From contig JARWKL010000010.1 in NCBI GenBank assembly GCA_029961685.1, positions 9,879,931-9,943,930 of the forward strand: DNA of 64,000 nucleotides, written 5' to 3'. Source of the stretch: Aristolochia californica (lineage: Eukaryota > Streptophyta > Magnoliopsida > Piperales > Aristolochiaceae). Below, one piece after another: positions 25,601 to 37,649 of this stretch. A program made the translations under genes and the position numbers. The notes beneath the pieces were generated by a model. That model searched no databases. It was not told where the DNA came from and saw only the letters and a program-made list of their open reading frames with translations. How positions within the stretch are numbered: the stretch's first letter is position 1; every line of letters starts with the position of its first letter.

Positions 25601-28600
25601 GTCAGTTACAAGTGTCTTTCCTATCTAATCTATTAGAGGTTGTACTAGTGGAACTTCCCAAACATGGATAACAAAACTTTGGAGTTCATTTTTTAGTGCA
25701 CGAAATAATTTTCTTCACTCACATTTAATATAGTTTCCAAATTCTTTTGAGTAATATAAACTCTAAAATTTTCATTTTGTTGTGATCTTATATCGGTTTT
25801 TCTTTACGAGAAAAATGGAAGAGTGAAAACTCAAGTTTAGATCTGAAAAAAAAATTTGAACATCCAAAATGGAATGCACAAATGCAGAGAGAGATAATTG
25901 AAAAAAGAATCTGTGATTTTTAAAGATTGGCAAAAAGTGGGTTGTTGGTCTCCGATAAATATCCAACCACACGTTAACTTGAGAATTTTATTTTTTCTAC
26001 TCCTTGAATTTTTTGGATCATTAGGCCACTTGCATCCTCAACATGTTTCTGGCATGCATATCCACGACACTTAAAACATATTAGGATTAGTTACAAGTCT
26101 CTTTCCTATCAAATCTACTAGGGGTTGTACAAGTGGAACTTCCCAAACATGGATAACAAAACTTTGGAGTTCATTTTTTAGTGCGTGAAATAATTTTCTT
26201 CACTCACATTTATTATAGTTTCCAAATTCTTTTGCGTACATAAACTCTAAAATTTTCATTTTGTTGTGATTCATTATCTCTTTTTCTTTACGAGAAATTT
26301 GGGTGAGAGAAAACTCAAGTAAGTATCTGAAAAAAAAAATTGAACATTCAAAATGGGAATACACAAATGCTGAGAGAGATAATTCCAAAAAGTATATGTG
26401 ATTTTTAAAGATAGGCAAAAAGTTGGTTGTTGGGCTCCGGTAAATATTCAACCACATGTTAACTTGAGAATTTAATTTTTTCTACTCCTTTAAATTTTTG
26501 GATCATTAGGCCACTTTCATCCTCAAAATGTTTCCTGTATACATATGCACCAGACTTAAAAGATGTTACGATCAGTTACAAGTCTCTTTCCTATCAAATC
26601 TATTCGGGGTGTTACTCGTGGAACTTCCCAAACATGGATAACTAAACTTTGGAGTTCATTTTAGTGCATGAAATAGTTTTCTTCACTTACATTTATTATA
26701 GTTTCCAAATTCTTTTGCATACATAAACTCAAAAATTTTCATCTTGTCGTGATCTTATATGTTTTTTCTTTACGAGAAAAATGGAAGAGAGAAAACTCAA
26801 CTTTGGATCTGGAAAATAAAATTTTAACATCCAAAATGGAAATGCGCAAATGCTAAGAGGGATAATTCCAAAAAGTATCTGTGTTTTTAAAGGATAGGCA
26901 AAAAGTGGTTTGTTGGGCTCCGGTAAATATCCAACCACACGTTAACATGAGAATTTAATTTTTTCTACTCCTAGAAAATTTTGGATCATTAGGCCACTTG
27001 CATCCTCAACATGTTTCTGGCATTCATATCTACCACACTTAAAACATGTTAGGATCAGTTACAAGTCTCTTTCCTATCAAATCTATTAGGGGTTGTACTA
27101 GAGGAACTTCCCAAACATGGATAACAAAACTTTGGAGTTCATTTTTTAGTGCGTGAAATAATTTTCTTCACTCACATTTATTATAGTTTCCAAATTCTTT
27201 TGCGTACATAAACTCTAAAATTTTCATTTTGTTGTGATTCATTATCTCTTTTTCTTTACGAGAAAAATAGGAGAGTGAAAACACAAGTTTGGATCTGAAA
27301 AAAAAATTTGAACATCTAAAATGGAACGCACAAATGTTGAGAGAGATAATTTCAAAAGGTCTCCGTGATTAGGATAGGCAAAAAGTAGGTTGTTGGGCTG
27401 CGGTAAATATCACACCACACGTTAACTCGAGAAGTTATTTTTTTCTACTCCTTGAAATTTTTGGATCATTAGGCCACTTGCATCTTCAACATGTTTCTGG
27501 CATGCATATCCACCACACTTAAAACATTTTAGGATCTGTAACAAGACTCTTTCCTATCATATCTATTAGGGGTGAACTAGTGGAACATCCCAAACATAGA
27601 TTACAAAACTTTGGAGTTCATTTTTAAGTGTGTGAAATAATTTTCTTCACTCACATTTGTTATAGTTTCCAAATTCTTTTGCGAACTTAAATTCTAAAAT
27701 TTTCATTTTGTTGTGATCTTATATCTTTTTTCTTTACGAGAAATTTCGGAGAGTGAAAAATAGAGCTTGGTTCTAAAAAAAAAAATTTGAACATAAAAAA
27801 TGGGAATGCACAAATGCTGAGAGAGATAATTCCAAAAAGTATCTGTGATTTTTAAGGATAGGCAAAAAGTGGGTTGTTGGGCTCCGGTAAATATCCAACC
27901 ACATGTTAACTTCAGAATTTTATTTTTTCTTCTCCTTGAAATTTTTGGATCATTAGGCCACTTGCATCCTCAACATGTTTCTGGCATGCATATCCACCAC
28001 ACTTAAAACATATTAGGATCAATTACAAGTCTCTTTCCAATCAAATCTATTAGGGGGTGTACAAGTGGAACTTACCAAACATGGACAACAAAACATTGGA
28101 GTTCATTTTTTATTGCGTGAATTTTTTTTTTCAATTACATTTATTATAGTTTCCAAATTCTTTTGCATACATAAACTCAAAAATTTTCATTGTGTTGTGA
28201 TCTTATATCTTTTTTCTTTACTAGAAAAAAAGGGAGAGTGAAAAATCAATTTTGGATCTAAAAAATAAAATTTTAGGATCCAAAATGGAAATGCACAAAT
28301 GCTGAGAGGGATAATTCCAAAAAGTATCTATGATTTTTAAGGATAGGCAAAAAGTGGGTTGTTCGGCACCGGTAAATATCCATCCACACGTTAACTTGAG
28401 AATTTAATTTTTTCTTCTCCATGAAATTTTTGGATCATTAGGTCACTTTCATCCTCAACATATTTCTGGCATGCATATCCACCACACTTAAAACATGTTA
28501 GGATCAGTTACAAGTCTCTTTCCTATCAAATCTAAAAGGGGTTGTACTAGTGGAACTTCCCAAACATGGATAACAAAACTTTGGAGTTCATTTTTTAGTG

Positions 28601-28849
28601 CGTGAAATAATTTTCTTCGCTCACATTTGTTATAGTTTCAGAATTCTTTTGCGTACTTAAACTCTAAAATTTTCATTTTGTTGTGATCTTATATCTTTTT
28701 TCTTTACGAGAAAAATGGGAGAGTGAAAATTTAAGTTTGGATTTGAAAAAAAAAATTTAACTTCCAAAATGGAAATGCACAAATGGTGAGAGAGATAATT
28801 CAAAAAAGGATCTGTGATTTTTAAGGATAGGCAAAAAGTGGGTTGTTGG
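22647..28849. repeat. A zone without clear higher-order repeats
   Basis: Thirteen monomers up to the junction (anchors 22,647, 23,131, 23,611, 24,094, 24,575, 25,060, 25,530, 26,015, 26,500, 26,983, 27,463, 27,947, 28,432). Rare variants from further left reappear singly: actttcgataag with gtgaaacaattttc (23.4-23.8 kb), tttgtcaa (22.84 and 24.77 kb) and an A2 marker at 25,871. A 15-bp deletion at about 25,163 (ccattaggaac) shortens one unit to 470 bp. No unique sequence, gene or transposon was found. Confidence 0.8.
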
Positions 28850-28900
28850 GCTCCGGTAAATATCCAACCACATGTTAAATTTTTGGATAATTAGGTCCAC
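28850..28900. other. Junction between satellite subfamilies A and B
   Basis: The last A-specific signatures are ggctccggt (about 28,850) and cacatgttaa (28,869-28,878). The first B-specific signature is taggtccac (28,892-28,900), and everything downstream is B-type. The anchor interval here is 453 bp. About 31 bp normally present between gttaa and aatttttgg are missing, with only one or two shared A bases at the breakpoint. The subfamily switch and the deletion therefore fall within the same ~16 bases, which suggests one joining event. An assembly misjoin is the main alternative. Confidence 0.85.
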
Positions 28901-31192
28901 TTCCATCCTCAACATGTTTCCGGCATGCATATCCACCACACTTAAAAGCATGTTAGGATTAGTTAGAAGTCCCTTTCCTATAAAATTCCACCAAGCTTAT
29001 TATTAAGGGTTGTACTAGTGGAATTTCCAGAACATGGATAACAAAACCTTGGAGTTCAATTTTAGTGAGTGAAAAATTTTCAAATTTTTTTTGCATACAT
29101 GAACTCTAAAATTTTCATTTTGTTATGCCTTATATCATTTTTGTTTACGAGAAAAAAGGGAGAATGAAAACTCAAGTTTGGATCTTAAAAAAAATTTGAA
29201 CACCCAAAATGGAAATGCACAAATGCTGAGAGAGATAGTTCCAAAATGTATCTGTGATTTTTTTGGATAGGCAAAAAGTGGGTTGTTTGGCCCTGGTAAA
29301 TGTCCAACCACTTCAGAATATGATTTTTTCTACTCCTTCAAATTTTTGGATCATTAGGTCCACTTGCATCCTCAACATGTTTCTGGAATGTATATCCACC
29401 GCACTTTAATCATGTTAGTATCAGTTAGAAGTCCCTTTCCTATAAAATGCCACCAATCTTATTTTTAGGGGTTGTACTAGTGGAATTTCCAGAACATGAA
29501 TAACAAAACCTTGGAGTCCATTTTTAGTGCGTGAAATAATTTTCAAATTTTTATTGCATACATGAACTCTAAAATTTTCATTTTGTTATGCCTTATATCT
29601 TTTTTTTTACGAGAAAAATGGGTGAGTGAAAACTCAAGTTTGGATCTGAAAACAAATTTGAACATCCAAAATGGAAATGCACAAATGCTGAGAGATATAG
29701 TTCCGAAAAGTATCTGTGATTTTTAAGGATAGGCAAAAACTGGGTTGTTTGGCCCTGAAAATATCCAACCACTTGAGAATTTAATTTTTTCTACTCCTTT
29801 AAATTTTTGCATCATTACGTCCACTTGCATCCTCAACATGTTTCTGGCATGCATATCCACCGCACATAAAGCATGTTAGGATCAGTTAGAAGTACCTTTC
29901 CTATAAAATTCCACCAGCCTTATTATTAAGGGTTGTACCAGTGGAATTTCTCGAACATGGATAACAAATCCTTGGAGTTCATTTTAAGTGCCTGAAACAA
30001 TTTTCAAATTTTTTTTGCATACATGAACTCTAAAATTTTCATTTTGTTACTCCTTATATCTTTTTTGTTTACGAGAAAAATGGGAGAACGAAAACTCAAG
30101 TTTGGATCTTAAAACAAATTTGAACATCCAAAATGGAAATGCACAAATGCTGAGAGAGATAGTTCCAAAATGTATCTGTGATTTTTAAGGATAGGCAAAA
30201 AGTGGGTTGTTTGGCCCTGGTAAATAGCCAACCACTTGAGAATATGATTTTTTGTACTCCTTGAAATTTTTGGATCATTAGGTCCACTTGCATCCTCAAC
30301 ATGTTTCTGGAATGCATATCCACCGCACTTTAAGCATGTTAGGATCAGTTAGAAGAACCTTTCCTATAAAATTCCACCAAACTTATTATTAAGGGTTGTA
30401 CTAGTGGAATTTACCGAACATGGATAACAAAACCTTGGAGTTCATTTTAAGTGAGTCAAACAATTTTCAAATTTTTATTGCATACATGAACTCTAAAATT
30501 TTCATTTTGGTATGCCTTATATCATTTTTGTTTACGAGAAAAATGGGAGAGTGAAAACTCAAGTTTGGATCTGAAAACAAATTTGAACATCCTAAACGGA
30601 AATGCACAAATTCTATGAGAGATAGTTCCAAAAAGTATCTGTGATTTTTAAGGATAGGCAAAAGGTGGGTTGTTTGGTCCTGGTAAATACCCAACAAATT
30701 GAGAATTTGATTTTTTGTACTCGAATTTTTTGGATCATTAGGTCCACATGCATCCTCAACATGATTCTGGCATGCATATCCACCTCACTTAAAAGCATGT
30801 TAGGATCAGTTAGAAGTCCCTTTCCTATAAAATTCCACCAAGCTTATTATTAGAGGTTGTACTAGTGGAATTTCCAGAACATGGATAACAAAACCTTGGA
30901 GTTCATTTTTAGTGCGTGAAATAATTTTAAAATTTTTTTTGCACACTTGAACTCTAAAATTTCATTTTGTTGTGCCTTATATCTTTATGTTTACGAGAAA
31001 ATTGGGAGAGTGAAAACTAAGTTTGGATCTTAAAACAAATTTGAACATCCAAAATGGAAATGCACAAATTCTGAGAGAGATAGTTCCAAAAAGTATCTGT
31101 GATTTTTGAGGATAGGCAAAAAGTGGGTTGTTTGGCCCTAGAAAATATCTAACCACTTGAGAATTTGATTTTTTCTACTCCTTGAAATTTTT
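28895..31192. repeat. First B monomers beside the junction
   Basis: Five B monomers (anchors 29,348, 29,819, 30,272, 30,732 and 31,193). Already fully B-type at the indel positions. Local variants include cttattattaagggttg, gccttatatcatttttg, cttaaaagcatg (28,941 and 30,787) and cactttaatcatg. Lengths vary more than deeper in the array (453-471 bp), as expected near an array edge. No gene was seen. Confidence 0.8.
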
Positions 31193-32577
31193 GGATCATT
31201 TGGTCCACTTGCATCCTCAACATGTTTCTGGCATGCATATCCACCGCACTTAAAGCATGATAGGATAAAGTAGAAGTCCCTTTCCTATAAAATTCCACCA
31301 AGGTTATTATTAGGCGTGGTACTAGTGGATTTTCCAGAACAAGGATAAGAAAACCTTGGAGTTCATTTCTAGAGCGTGAAATAATTTTCAATTTTTTTTG
31401 CATACATGAACTATAAAATTTTCATTTTGTTATGCCTTATATCTTTTTTGTTTACGAAAAAAATGGGAGAGTGAACACTCAAGTTTGAATCTGAAAAAAA
31501 ATTTGAACATCCAAAATAGAAATGCACAAATGCCGAGAGAGATAGTTCCAAAAAGTATCTGTGATTTTTAAGGATAGCCAAAAAGTGGGAAGTTTGGCAC
31601 TGGAAAATATCCAACCACTTATGAATTTGATTTTTTCAACTCCTTGAAATTTTTGGATCATTAGGTCCACTTGCATCCGCAACATGTTTCTGGCATGCAT
31701 ACCCACCACACTTAAAGCATGTTAGGATCAGTTAGAAATCCCTTTCCTATAAAATTCCACCAAGCTTATTATTAGGGCTTGTACTAGTGGAATTTCCAGA
31801 AAATGGATAACAAAACCTTGGAGATCATTTTTAGTGCGTGAAATAATTTTCAAATTTTTTTGCATACATGAACTCTAAAATTTTCTTTTTGGTACACCTT
31901 ATATCTTTTTTGTTTACTAGAAAAATGGGAGTGTGAAAAATCAAGTTTGAATCTGAAAAAAAATTTGAACATCCAAAATGGAAATACACAAATGCTGAGA
32001 GAGATAGGTCCAAAAAGTGTCTGTGATTTTTATGGATAGGAAAAAATGGGTTGTTTGGCCCTGGTAAATATACAACCACTTGAGAATATGATTTTTTCTA
32101 CTCCTTGTAATTTTTGGATCATTAGGTCCACTTGGATCCTCAACATGTATATGGCATGCATATCCACCGCACTTAAAGCATGTAAGGATCAGTTAGAAGT
32201 TCCTTTCCAATAAAATTCCACCAAGCTTATTATTAGGGGTTGTACTAGTGGAATTTCCAAAACATGGATGACAAAACCTTGGAGTTCATTTTTAGTGCGT
32301 GAAATAATTTTCAAATTTTTTTGGATACATGAACTCTAAAATTTTCATTTTGTTATGCCTTATAACTTTTTTGTTTACGAGAAAAATGGGAGAGTGAAAA
32401 CTCAAGTTTGGATCTGAAAACAAATTTGAACATCAAAAATGGGAATGCACAAATGCTGAGAGAGATAGTTCCAAAAAGTATCTGTGATTTTTAAGGATAG
32501 GCAAAAAGTAGGTTGTTTGGCCCTGGAAAATATCCAACCACTTGAGAATTTGATTTCTTCTACTCCTTGAAATTTTT
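31193..32577. repeat. R- and P-like monomers outside the main HOR
   Basis: The monomer ending at 31,655 has gggaagtttggcactgg and cacttatgaatttg, the marks of type R. The next has tttttggtacaccttat, gataggtcc, aaaaaatgggttg and atacaaccac, the marks of type P. They match 37.1-37.65 kb at an offset of about 5,534 bp (12 monomers) but are visibly more diverged than the copies inside the HOR block. They may be relics of the source of that block. Anchors: 31,655 and 32,116. Confidence 0.7.
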
Positions 32578-34200
32578 GGATCATAAGGTCACTTGCATCC
32601 TCAACATGATTCTGGCATGCATATCCACCGCACTTAAAGCATATTAAAATCAGTTAGAAGTCCCTTTCCCATAAAATTCCACCAAGCTTTATTATTAGGG
32701 GTTGTACTATTGGAATTTCCAGAACATGGATTACTAAACCTTGGAGTTCATTTTTAGTGCGTGAAACAATTTTCAAATTTTTTTTGCATACATGAACTCT
32801 AAAATTTTCATTTTGTTATGCCTTATATCTTTTTTTTACGAGAAAAATGGGAGAGTGAAAACTCAAGTTTGGATCTGAAAACAAATTTGAACTTCCAAAA
32901 TGGAAATGCACTAATGCTAAGAGACATAGTTCCAAAAAGTATATGTGATTTTTAAGGATAGTCAAAAAGTGGGTTGTTTGGCCCTGGTAAATATCCAACC
33001 ACTAGAGAATATGATTTTTTCTACTACTTGAAATTTTTTTATCATTAGGTCCACTTGCACCCTCAACATGTTTCTGGAATGCATATCCACCGCACTTTAA
33101 TCATGTTAGGATCAGTTAGAAGTCCCTTTCCTATAAAATTCCACCAATCTTATTATTAGGGGTTGTACTAGTGGAATTTCTAGAACATGGATAACAAAAC
33201 CTTGGAGTTCATTTTTAATGCGTGAAATAATTTTCAATTTTTTTTTGCGTACATCAACTCTAAAAAGTTCATTTTGTTACGCCTTATATCTTTTTTGTTT
33301 ATGAGAAAAATGGGAGAGTGAAACTCAAATTTTGATCTAAAAACAAATTTGAACATCCAAAATGGAAATGCACAAATGCTAAGAGAGATAGTTCCAAAAG
33401 TTTCTGTGACTTTTAGGATAGGCAAAAAGTCGGTTGTTCGGCCTGGTAAATATCCAACCACTTGAGAATTTGATTTTTTCTACTCCTTGAAATTTTTGGA
33501 TCATTTGGCCCAGTTGCATCCTCAACATGTTTCTGGCATGCATATCCACCGCACTTAAAGCATGTTAGAATCAGTTAGAAGTCCATTTCCTATAAATTTC
33601 CACCAAGCTTATTATTAGGGGTTGAACTAGAGGAATTTCCAGAACATGGACAACAAAACCTTGGAGTTCATTTTTAGTGAGCGAAATAATTTTCAAATTT
33701 TTTTTGAAGACATGAACTCTAAAATTTTCATTTGGTTAGGCCTTATATCTTTTTGGTTTACGAGAAAAATGGGAGAGTGAAAACTAAAGTTTGGATCTGA
33801 AAATAAATTTGAACATCCAAAATGGGAATGCACAAATGCTGAGAGAGATAGTTCCAAAAAGTATCTATGATTTTTATTGATAGGCAAAAAGTGGGTTGTT
33901 TGGCATTGGTAAATATCCAACCACTTGAGAATTTGATTTTTTCTACTCCTTGAAATTTTTGGATCATTACGTCCACTTGCATCCTCAACATGCTTCTCGC
34001 ACGCATATCCACCCCACTTAAAGCATGTTAGTATCAGTTAGAAATCCCTTTCCTACAAAATTCCACCAAGCTTATTTTTAGGGTTTGTACTAGTGGAAGT
34101 TCCAGAACATGGATAACAAAACCTTGGAGTTCATTTGTAATGCATGAAATAATTTTTGAATTTTTTTTGCATACATGAACTCTAAAATTTTTATTTTGTT
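32500..34200. repeat. 8.31-kb-offset duplicated block, copy 1
   Basis: Nearly four monomers matching 40,811-42,510 at an offset of 8,310-8,313 bp (18 monomers). The ordered markers are gatttcttctactcc with cataagg and ccaagctttattatt (type S), gaacttcc with gcactaatgc, aaatttcc with gttgaactag and catggacaac, and then catgcttct with gcacgcatatccacccc followed by ggaagttcc and aatttttgaattttt. Anchors: 32,578, 33,039, 33,498, 33,961. Confidence 0.78.
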
Positions 34201-35253
34201 ATGCCTTATATCTTTTTTGTTTACGAGAAAAATGGGAGAGTGAAAACTCAAGTTTAGATCAGAAAACAAATTTGAACATCCAAGAAATGCACAAATGCTA
34301 AGAGAGATAGTTCCAAAAAGTATCTGTGATTTTTAAGGATAGGCAAAAAGTAGGTTGTTTGGCCCTAGAAAATATCCAACTACTTGAGAATTTGATTTTT
34401 TCTACTCCTTGAAATTTTTGGATCATTAGGTCCACTTGAATCCTCAACATGTTTATGGCATGCATATCCACCGCACTTAAAGCATGTTAGCATCAGTTAG
34501 CAGTGCCTTTCCTACAAAATTCCAGCAAGCTTATTATTATGGGTTGTACTAGTGGAATTTCTAGAACATGCATAACAAAACCTTGGAGTTCATATTTAGT
34601 GCATGAAATAATTTTCAATATTTTTTTGCATTCATGAACTCTAAAATTTTCATTTTGTTACACCTTATATCTTTTTTGTTTACGCGAAAAATGGGGGTGT
34701 GAAAACTCAAGTTTGGATCTGAAAAAAAATTTGAACATCCAAAATGGAAATGCACAAATGTTGAGTACCAAAAAGTATCTTTGATTTTTAAGGATGGGTA
34801 AAAAGTGGGTTGTTTGGCCCTAGTAAATATCCAACCACTTGAGAATTTAATTTTTTCAACTCCTTATAATTTTTTGATCATTAGGTCCACTTGCATCCTC
34901 AACATGTTTTTGGCATGCAAATCCACCACACTTAAAGCATGTTAGGATCAGTTAGAAGTCCCTTTCCTATAAAATTCCACCAAGCTTATTATTAGGGGTT
35001 GTACTAGTGGAATTTCCAGAACATGGATAACAAAACCTTGGAGTTCATTTTTAGTACGTGAAATAATTTTCAATTTTTTTTGCATACATGAACTCTAAAA
35101 ATTTCATTTATTTATGCCTTATAACTTTTTTGTTTACGAGAAAAATGGGAGAGTGAAAACTCAAGTTTGGATCTGAAAACAAATTTGAACATAAAAAATG
35201 GGAATGCACAAATGCTGAGAGAGATAGTTCCAAAAAGTATCTGTGATTTTTAA
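34201..35253. repeat. Ordinary B monomers with a small deletion
   Basis: Two and a half B monomers (anchors 34,420 and 34,875). At about 34,762 the usual gctgagagagatagttcc is shortened to gttgagtacc, giving a 455-bp unit. The part after 35,100 shares cttataacttttttg and ataaaaaatgggaatg with 32,350-32,440. Nothing else was found. Confidence 0.75.
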
Positions 35254-35570
35254 GGATAGGCAAAAAGTAGGTTATTTGGCCGTGGAAAATATCCAACCAC
35301 TTGAGAATTTGATTTCTTCTACTCCTTGAAATTTTTGGAACATAAGGTCCACTTGCATCCTCAACAAGATTCTGGCACGCATATCCACCACACTTAAAGC
35401 TTGTTAAGATCAGTTAGAAGTCCCTTTCCCATAAAATTCCACCAAGCTTTATTATTACGGATTGTAGTAGTGGAATTTCCAGAACATGGATAACAAAACC
35501 TTGGAGTTCATTTTTAGTGCATGAAACAATTTTCAAATTTTTTTTGCATACATGAACTCTAAAATTTTCT
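35254..35570. repeat. Left direct repeat (type S) bounding the HOR block
   Basis: About 316 bp, from gcaaaaagtaggttatttgg through gatttcttctactcc, cataagg, cttgttaagatc, ctttcccataaaattcc and ccaagctttattatt to gcatgaaacaattttc. It reappears at 40,806-41,122 at an offset of 5,551-5,552 bp. After about 35,570 the monomer switches to P-type (ttttctttttggttcgcc instead of ttttcattttgttacgcc), so the monomer is an S/P hybrid. Confidence 0.8.
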
Positions 35571-35800
35571 TTTTGGTTCGCCTTATATCTTTTTTGTTTA
35601 TGAGAAAAATGGGAGTGCGAAAAATCAAGTTTGAATCTGAAAAAAAATTTGAACATCCAAAATGGAAATGCACAAATGCTTGAGAGAGATAGGTCCAAAA
35701 AGTATCTGTGATTTTTAAGGATAGGAAAAAATGGGTTGTTTGGCCCTGGTAAATATACAACCACTTGAGAATATGATTTTTTCTACTCCTTGCAATTTTT

Positions 35801-37649
35801 GGATCATTAGGTCCACTTGCATCCTCAACACGTATCTGGCATGCATATCCACCACACTTAAAGCATGTTAGGATCAGTTAGAAGTCCTTTTCCTATAAAA
35901 TTCCACCAAGCTTAGTATTAGGGGTTGAACTAGTGGAATCTCCAGAACATGGATAACAAAACCTTGGAGTTCATTTCTAGTGCATGAAATAATTTTCAAT
36001 TTTTTTTTGCATACATGAACTCTAAAATTTTCTTTTTGGTTCGCCTTTTATCTTTTTTGTTGATGAGAAAAATGGGAGTGCGAAAAATCAAGTTTGAATC
36101 TGAAAAAAAATTTGAACATCCAAAATGGAAATGCACAAATGCTGAGAGAGATAGGTCCAAAAAGTATCTGTGATTTTTAAGGATAGGAAAAAATGGGTTG
36201 TTTGGCCCTGGTAAATATACAACCACTTGAGAATATGATTTTTTCTACTCCTTGCAATTTTTGGATCATTAGGTCCACTTGCATCCTCAACACGTATCTG
36301 GCATGCATATCCACCACACTTAAAGCATGTTAGGATCAGTTAGAAGTCCTTTTCCTATAAAATTCCACCAAGCTTAGTATTAGGGGTTGAACTAGTGGAA
36401 TTTCCAGAACATGGATAAAAAAACCTTGGAGTTCATTTCTAGTGCGTGAAATAATTTTCAATTTTCTTTTGCATACATGAACTCTAAAATTTTCATTTTG
36501 TTATGCCTTATATCTTTTTTGTTTACGAGAAAAATGGGAGAGTGATAACTCAAGCTTGGATCTGAAAAAAAAATTGAACATCCAAAATGGGAATACACAA
36601 ATGCTGAGAGAGATAGTTCCAAAAATTATCTGGGATTTTTAAGGATAGGCAAAGAGTGGGTTGTTTGGCCCTGGTAAATATCCAACCACTTGAGACTTTG
36701 ATTTTTTCTACTCCTCTAAATTTTTGGATCATTAGGTCCACTTGCATCCTCAACATGTTTTTGGCATGTATATACACCGCACTTAAAGCATGTTAGGGTA
36801 AGTTAGAAGTCCCTTTCCTATAAAATTTCACCAAGCTTATTATTTCTGGTGTTACTAGTGGAATTTCAAGAACATGGATAACAAAACCTTGGAGTTCATT
36901 CATAGTTTGTGAAATAATTTTTAAATTTTTTTTGCATACAATAACTCTAAAATTTTCATTTTGTTATACCTTATATCTTTTTTGGTTACGAGAAAAATGG
37001 GAGAGTGAAAACTCAAGTTTGGATCTGAAAACAAATTTGAACATCCAAAATAGAAATGCACAAATGCCGAGAGAGATAGTTCCAAAAAGTATCTGTGATT
37101 TTTAAGGATAGGCAAAAAGTGGGAAGTTTGGCGCTGGAAAATATCCAACCACTTATGAATTTGATTTTTTCTACTCCTAGAAATTTTTGGATCATTAGGT
37201 CCACTTGCATCCTCAACATGTTTCTGGCATGCATATCCACCGCACTTAAAGCATGTTAGGATCATTTAGAAATCCTTTCCTATAAAATTCCACCAAGCTT
37301 ATTATTAGGGGTTGTACTAGTGGAATTTCCAGAACAAGGATAACAAAACCTTGGAGATCATTTTTAGTACGTGAAATAATTGTCAAATTTTTTTTGCATA
37401 CATGAACTCTAAAATTTTCTTTTTGGTAGGCCTTATATCTTTTTTGTTTACGAGAAAAATGGGAGTGAGAAAAATCAAGTTTGAATCTGAAAAAAAATTT
37501 GAACATCCAAAATGGAAATGCACAAATGCTGAGAGAGATAGGTCCAAAAAGTATTTGTGATTTTTAAGGATAGGAAAAAATGGGTTGTTTGGCCCTGGTA
37601 AATATACAACCACTTGAGCATATGATTTTTTCTACTCCTTGCAATTTTT
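35801..37649. repeat. Higher-order repeat copy 1: P-P-Q-R, 1,849 bp
   Basis: Four B monomers with distinct signatures. P (35,801 and 36,263) has cttgcaatttttgg, cacgtatctggc, cttagtattagggg and ttgaactag. Q (36,726) has cctctaaatttttgg and tatttctggtgttac. R (37,189) has cctagaaatttttgg and a gggaagtttggcgctgg lead-in. The next 1,849 bp repeat this order with very few differences: for example A at 36,593 against T at 38,442, and T at 36,640 against G at 38,489. The segment before Q carries a second HindIII site (AAGCTT at 36,552-36,557). Confidence 0.92.

Larger units (their letters stand above)
1..28878. repeat. Satellite array A, about 60 monomers of ~483 bp
   Basis: Tandem head-to-tail array in which the anchor ggatcattaggccac recurs every 480-487 bp, apart from deleted monomers. 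Features fixed in nearly all copies are ttgttgtgatcttat, gataattcc, gttgggctccggt, cacgttaacttgag, taggccac, cttaaaacatg, caagtctctttcc and ggaacttcccaaac. A 24-bp stretch around ttcactcacatttattatag is present here and absent from array B. GCATGC (SphI) and ATGCAT (NsiI) overlap in most monomers; AAGCTT is almost absent (one seen at 9,153). No inverted monomer and no inserted foreign sequence were seen. Function is unknown; a structural heterochromatic or centromeric role is an inference from the array form only. Confidence 0.97.

Noticed and set aside
28850..28900. Transposon or retroelement boundary at the A/B junction
   Set aside because: There is no terminal repeat, target-site duplication or foreign sequence. 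Both sides are the same satellite in phase.
36921..37265. A Cys-rich peptide start (CFKCGGYACQKH) read as a zinc-binding motif
   Set aside because: The spacing C-x2-C-x4-C-x2-H is not the CCHC zinc knuckle (C-x2-C-x4-H-x4-C), and many copies lose the residues or the frame.
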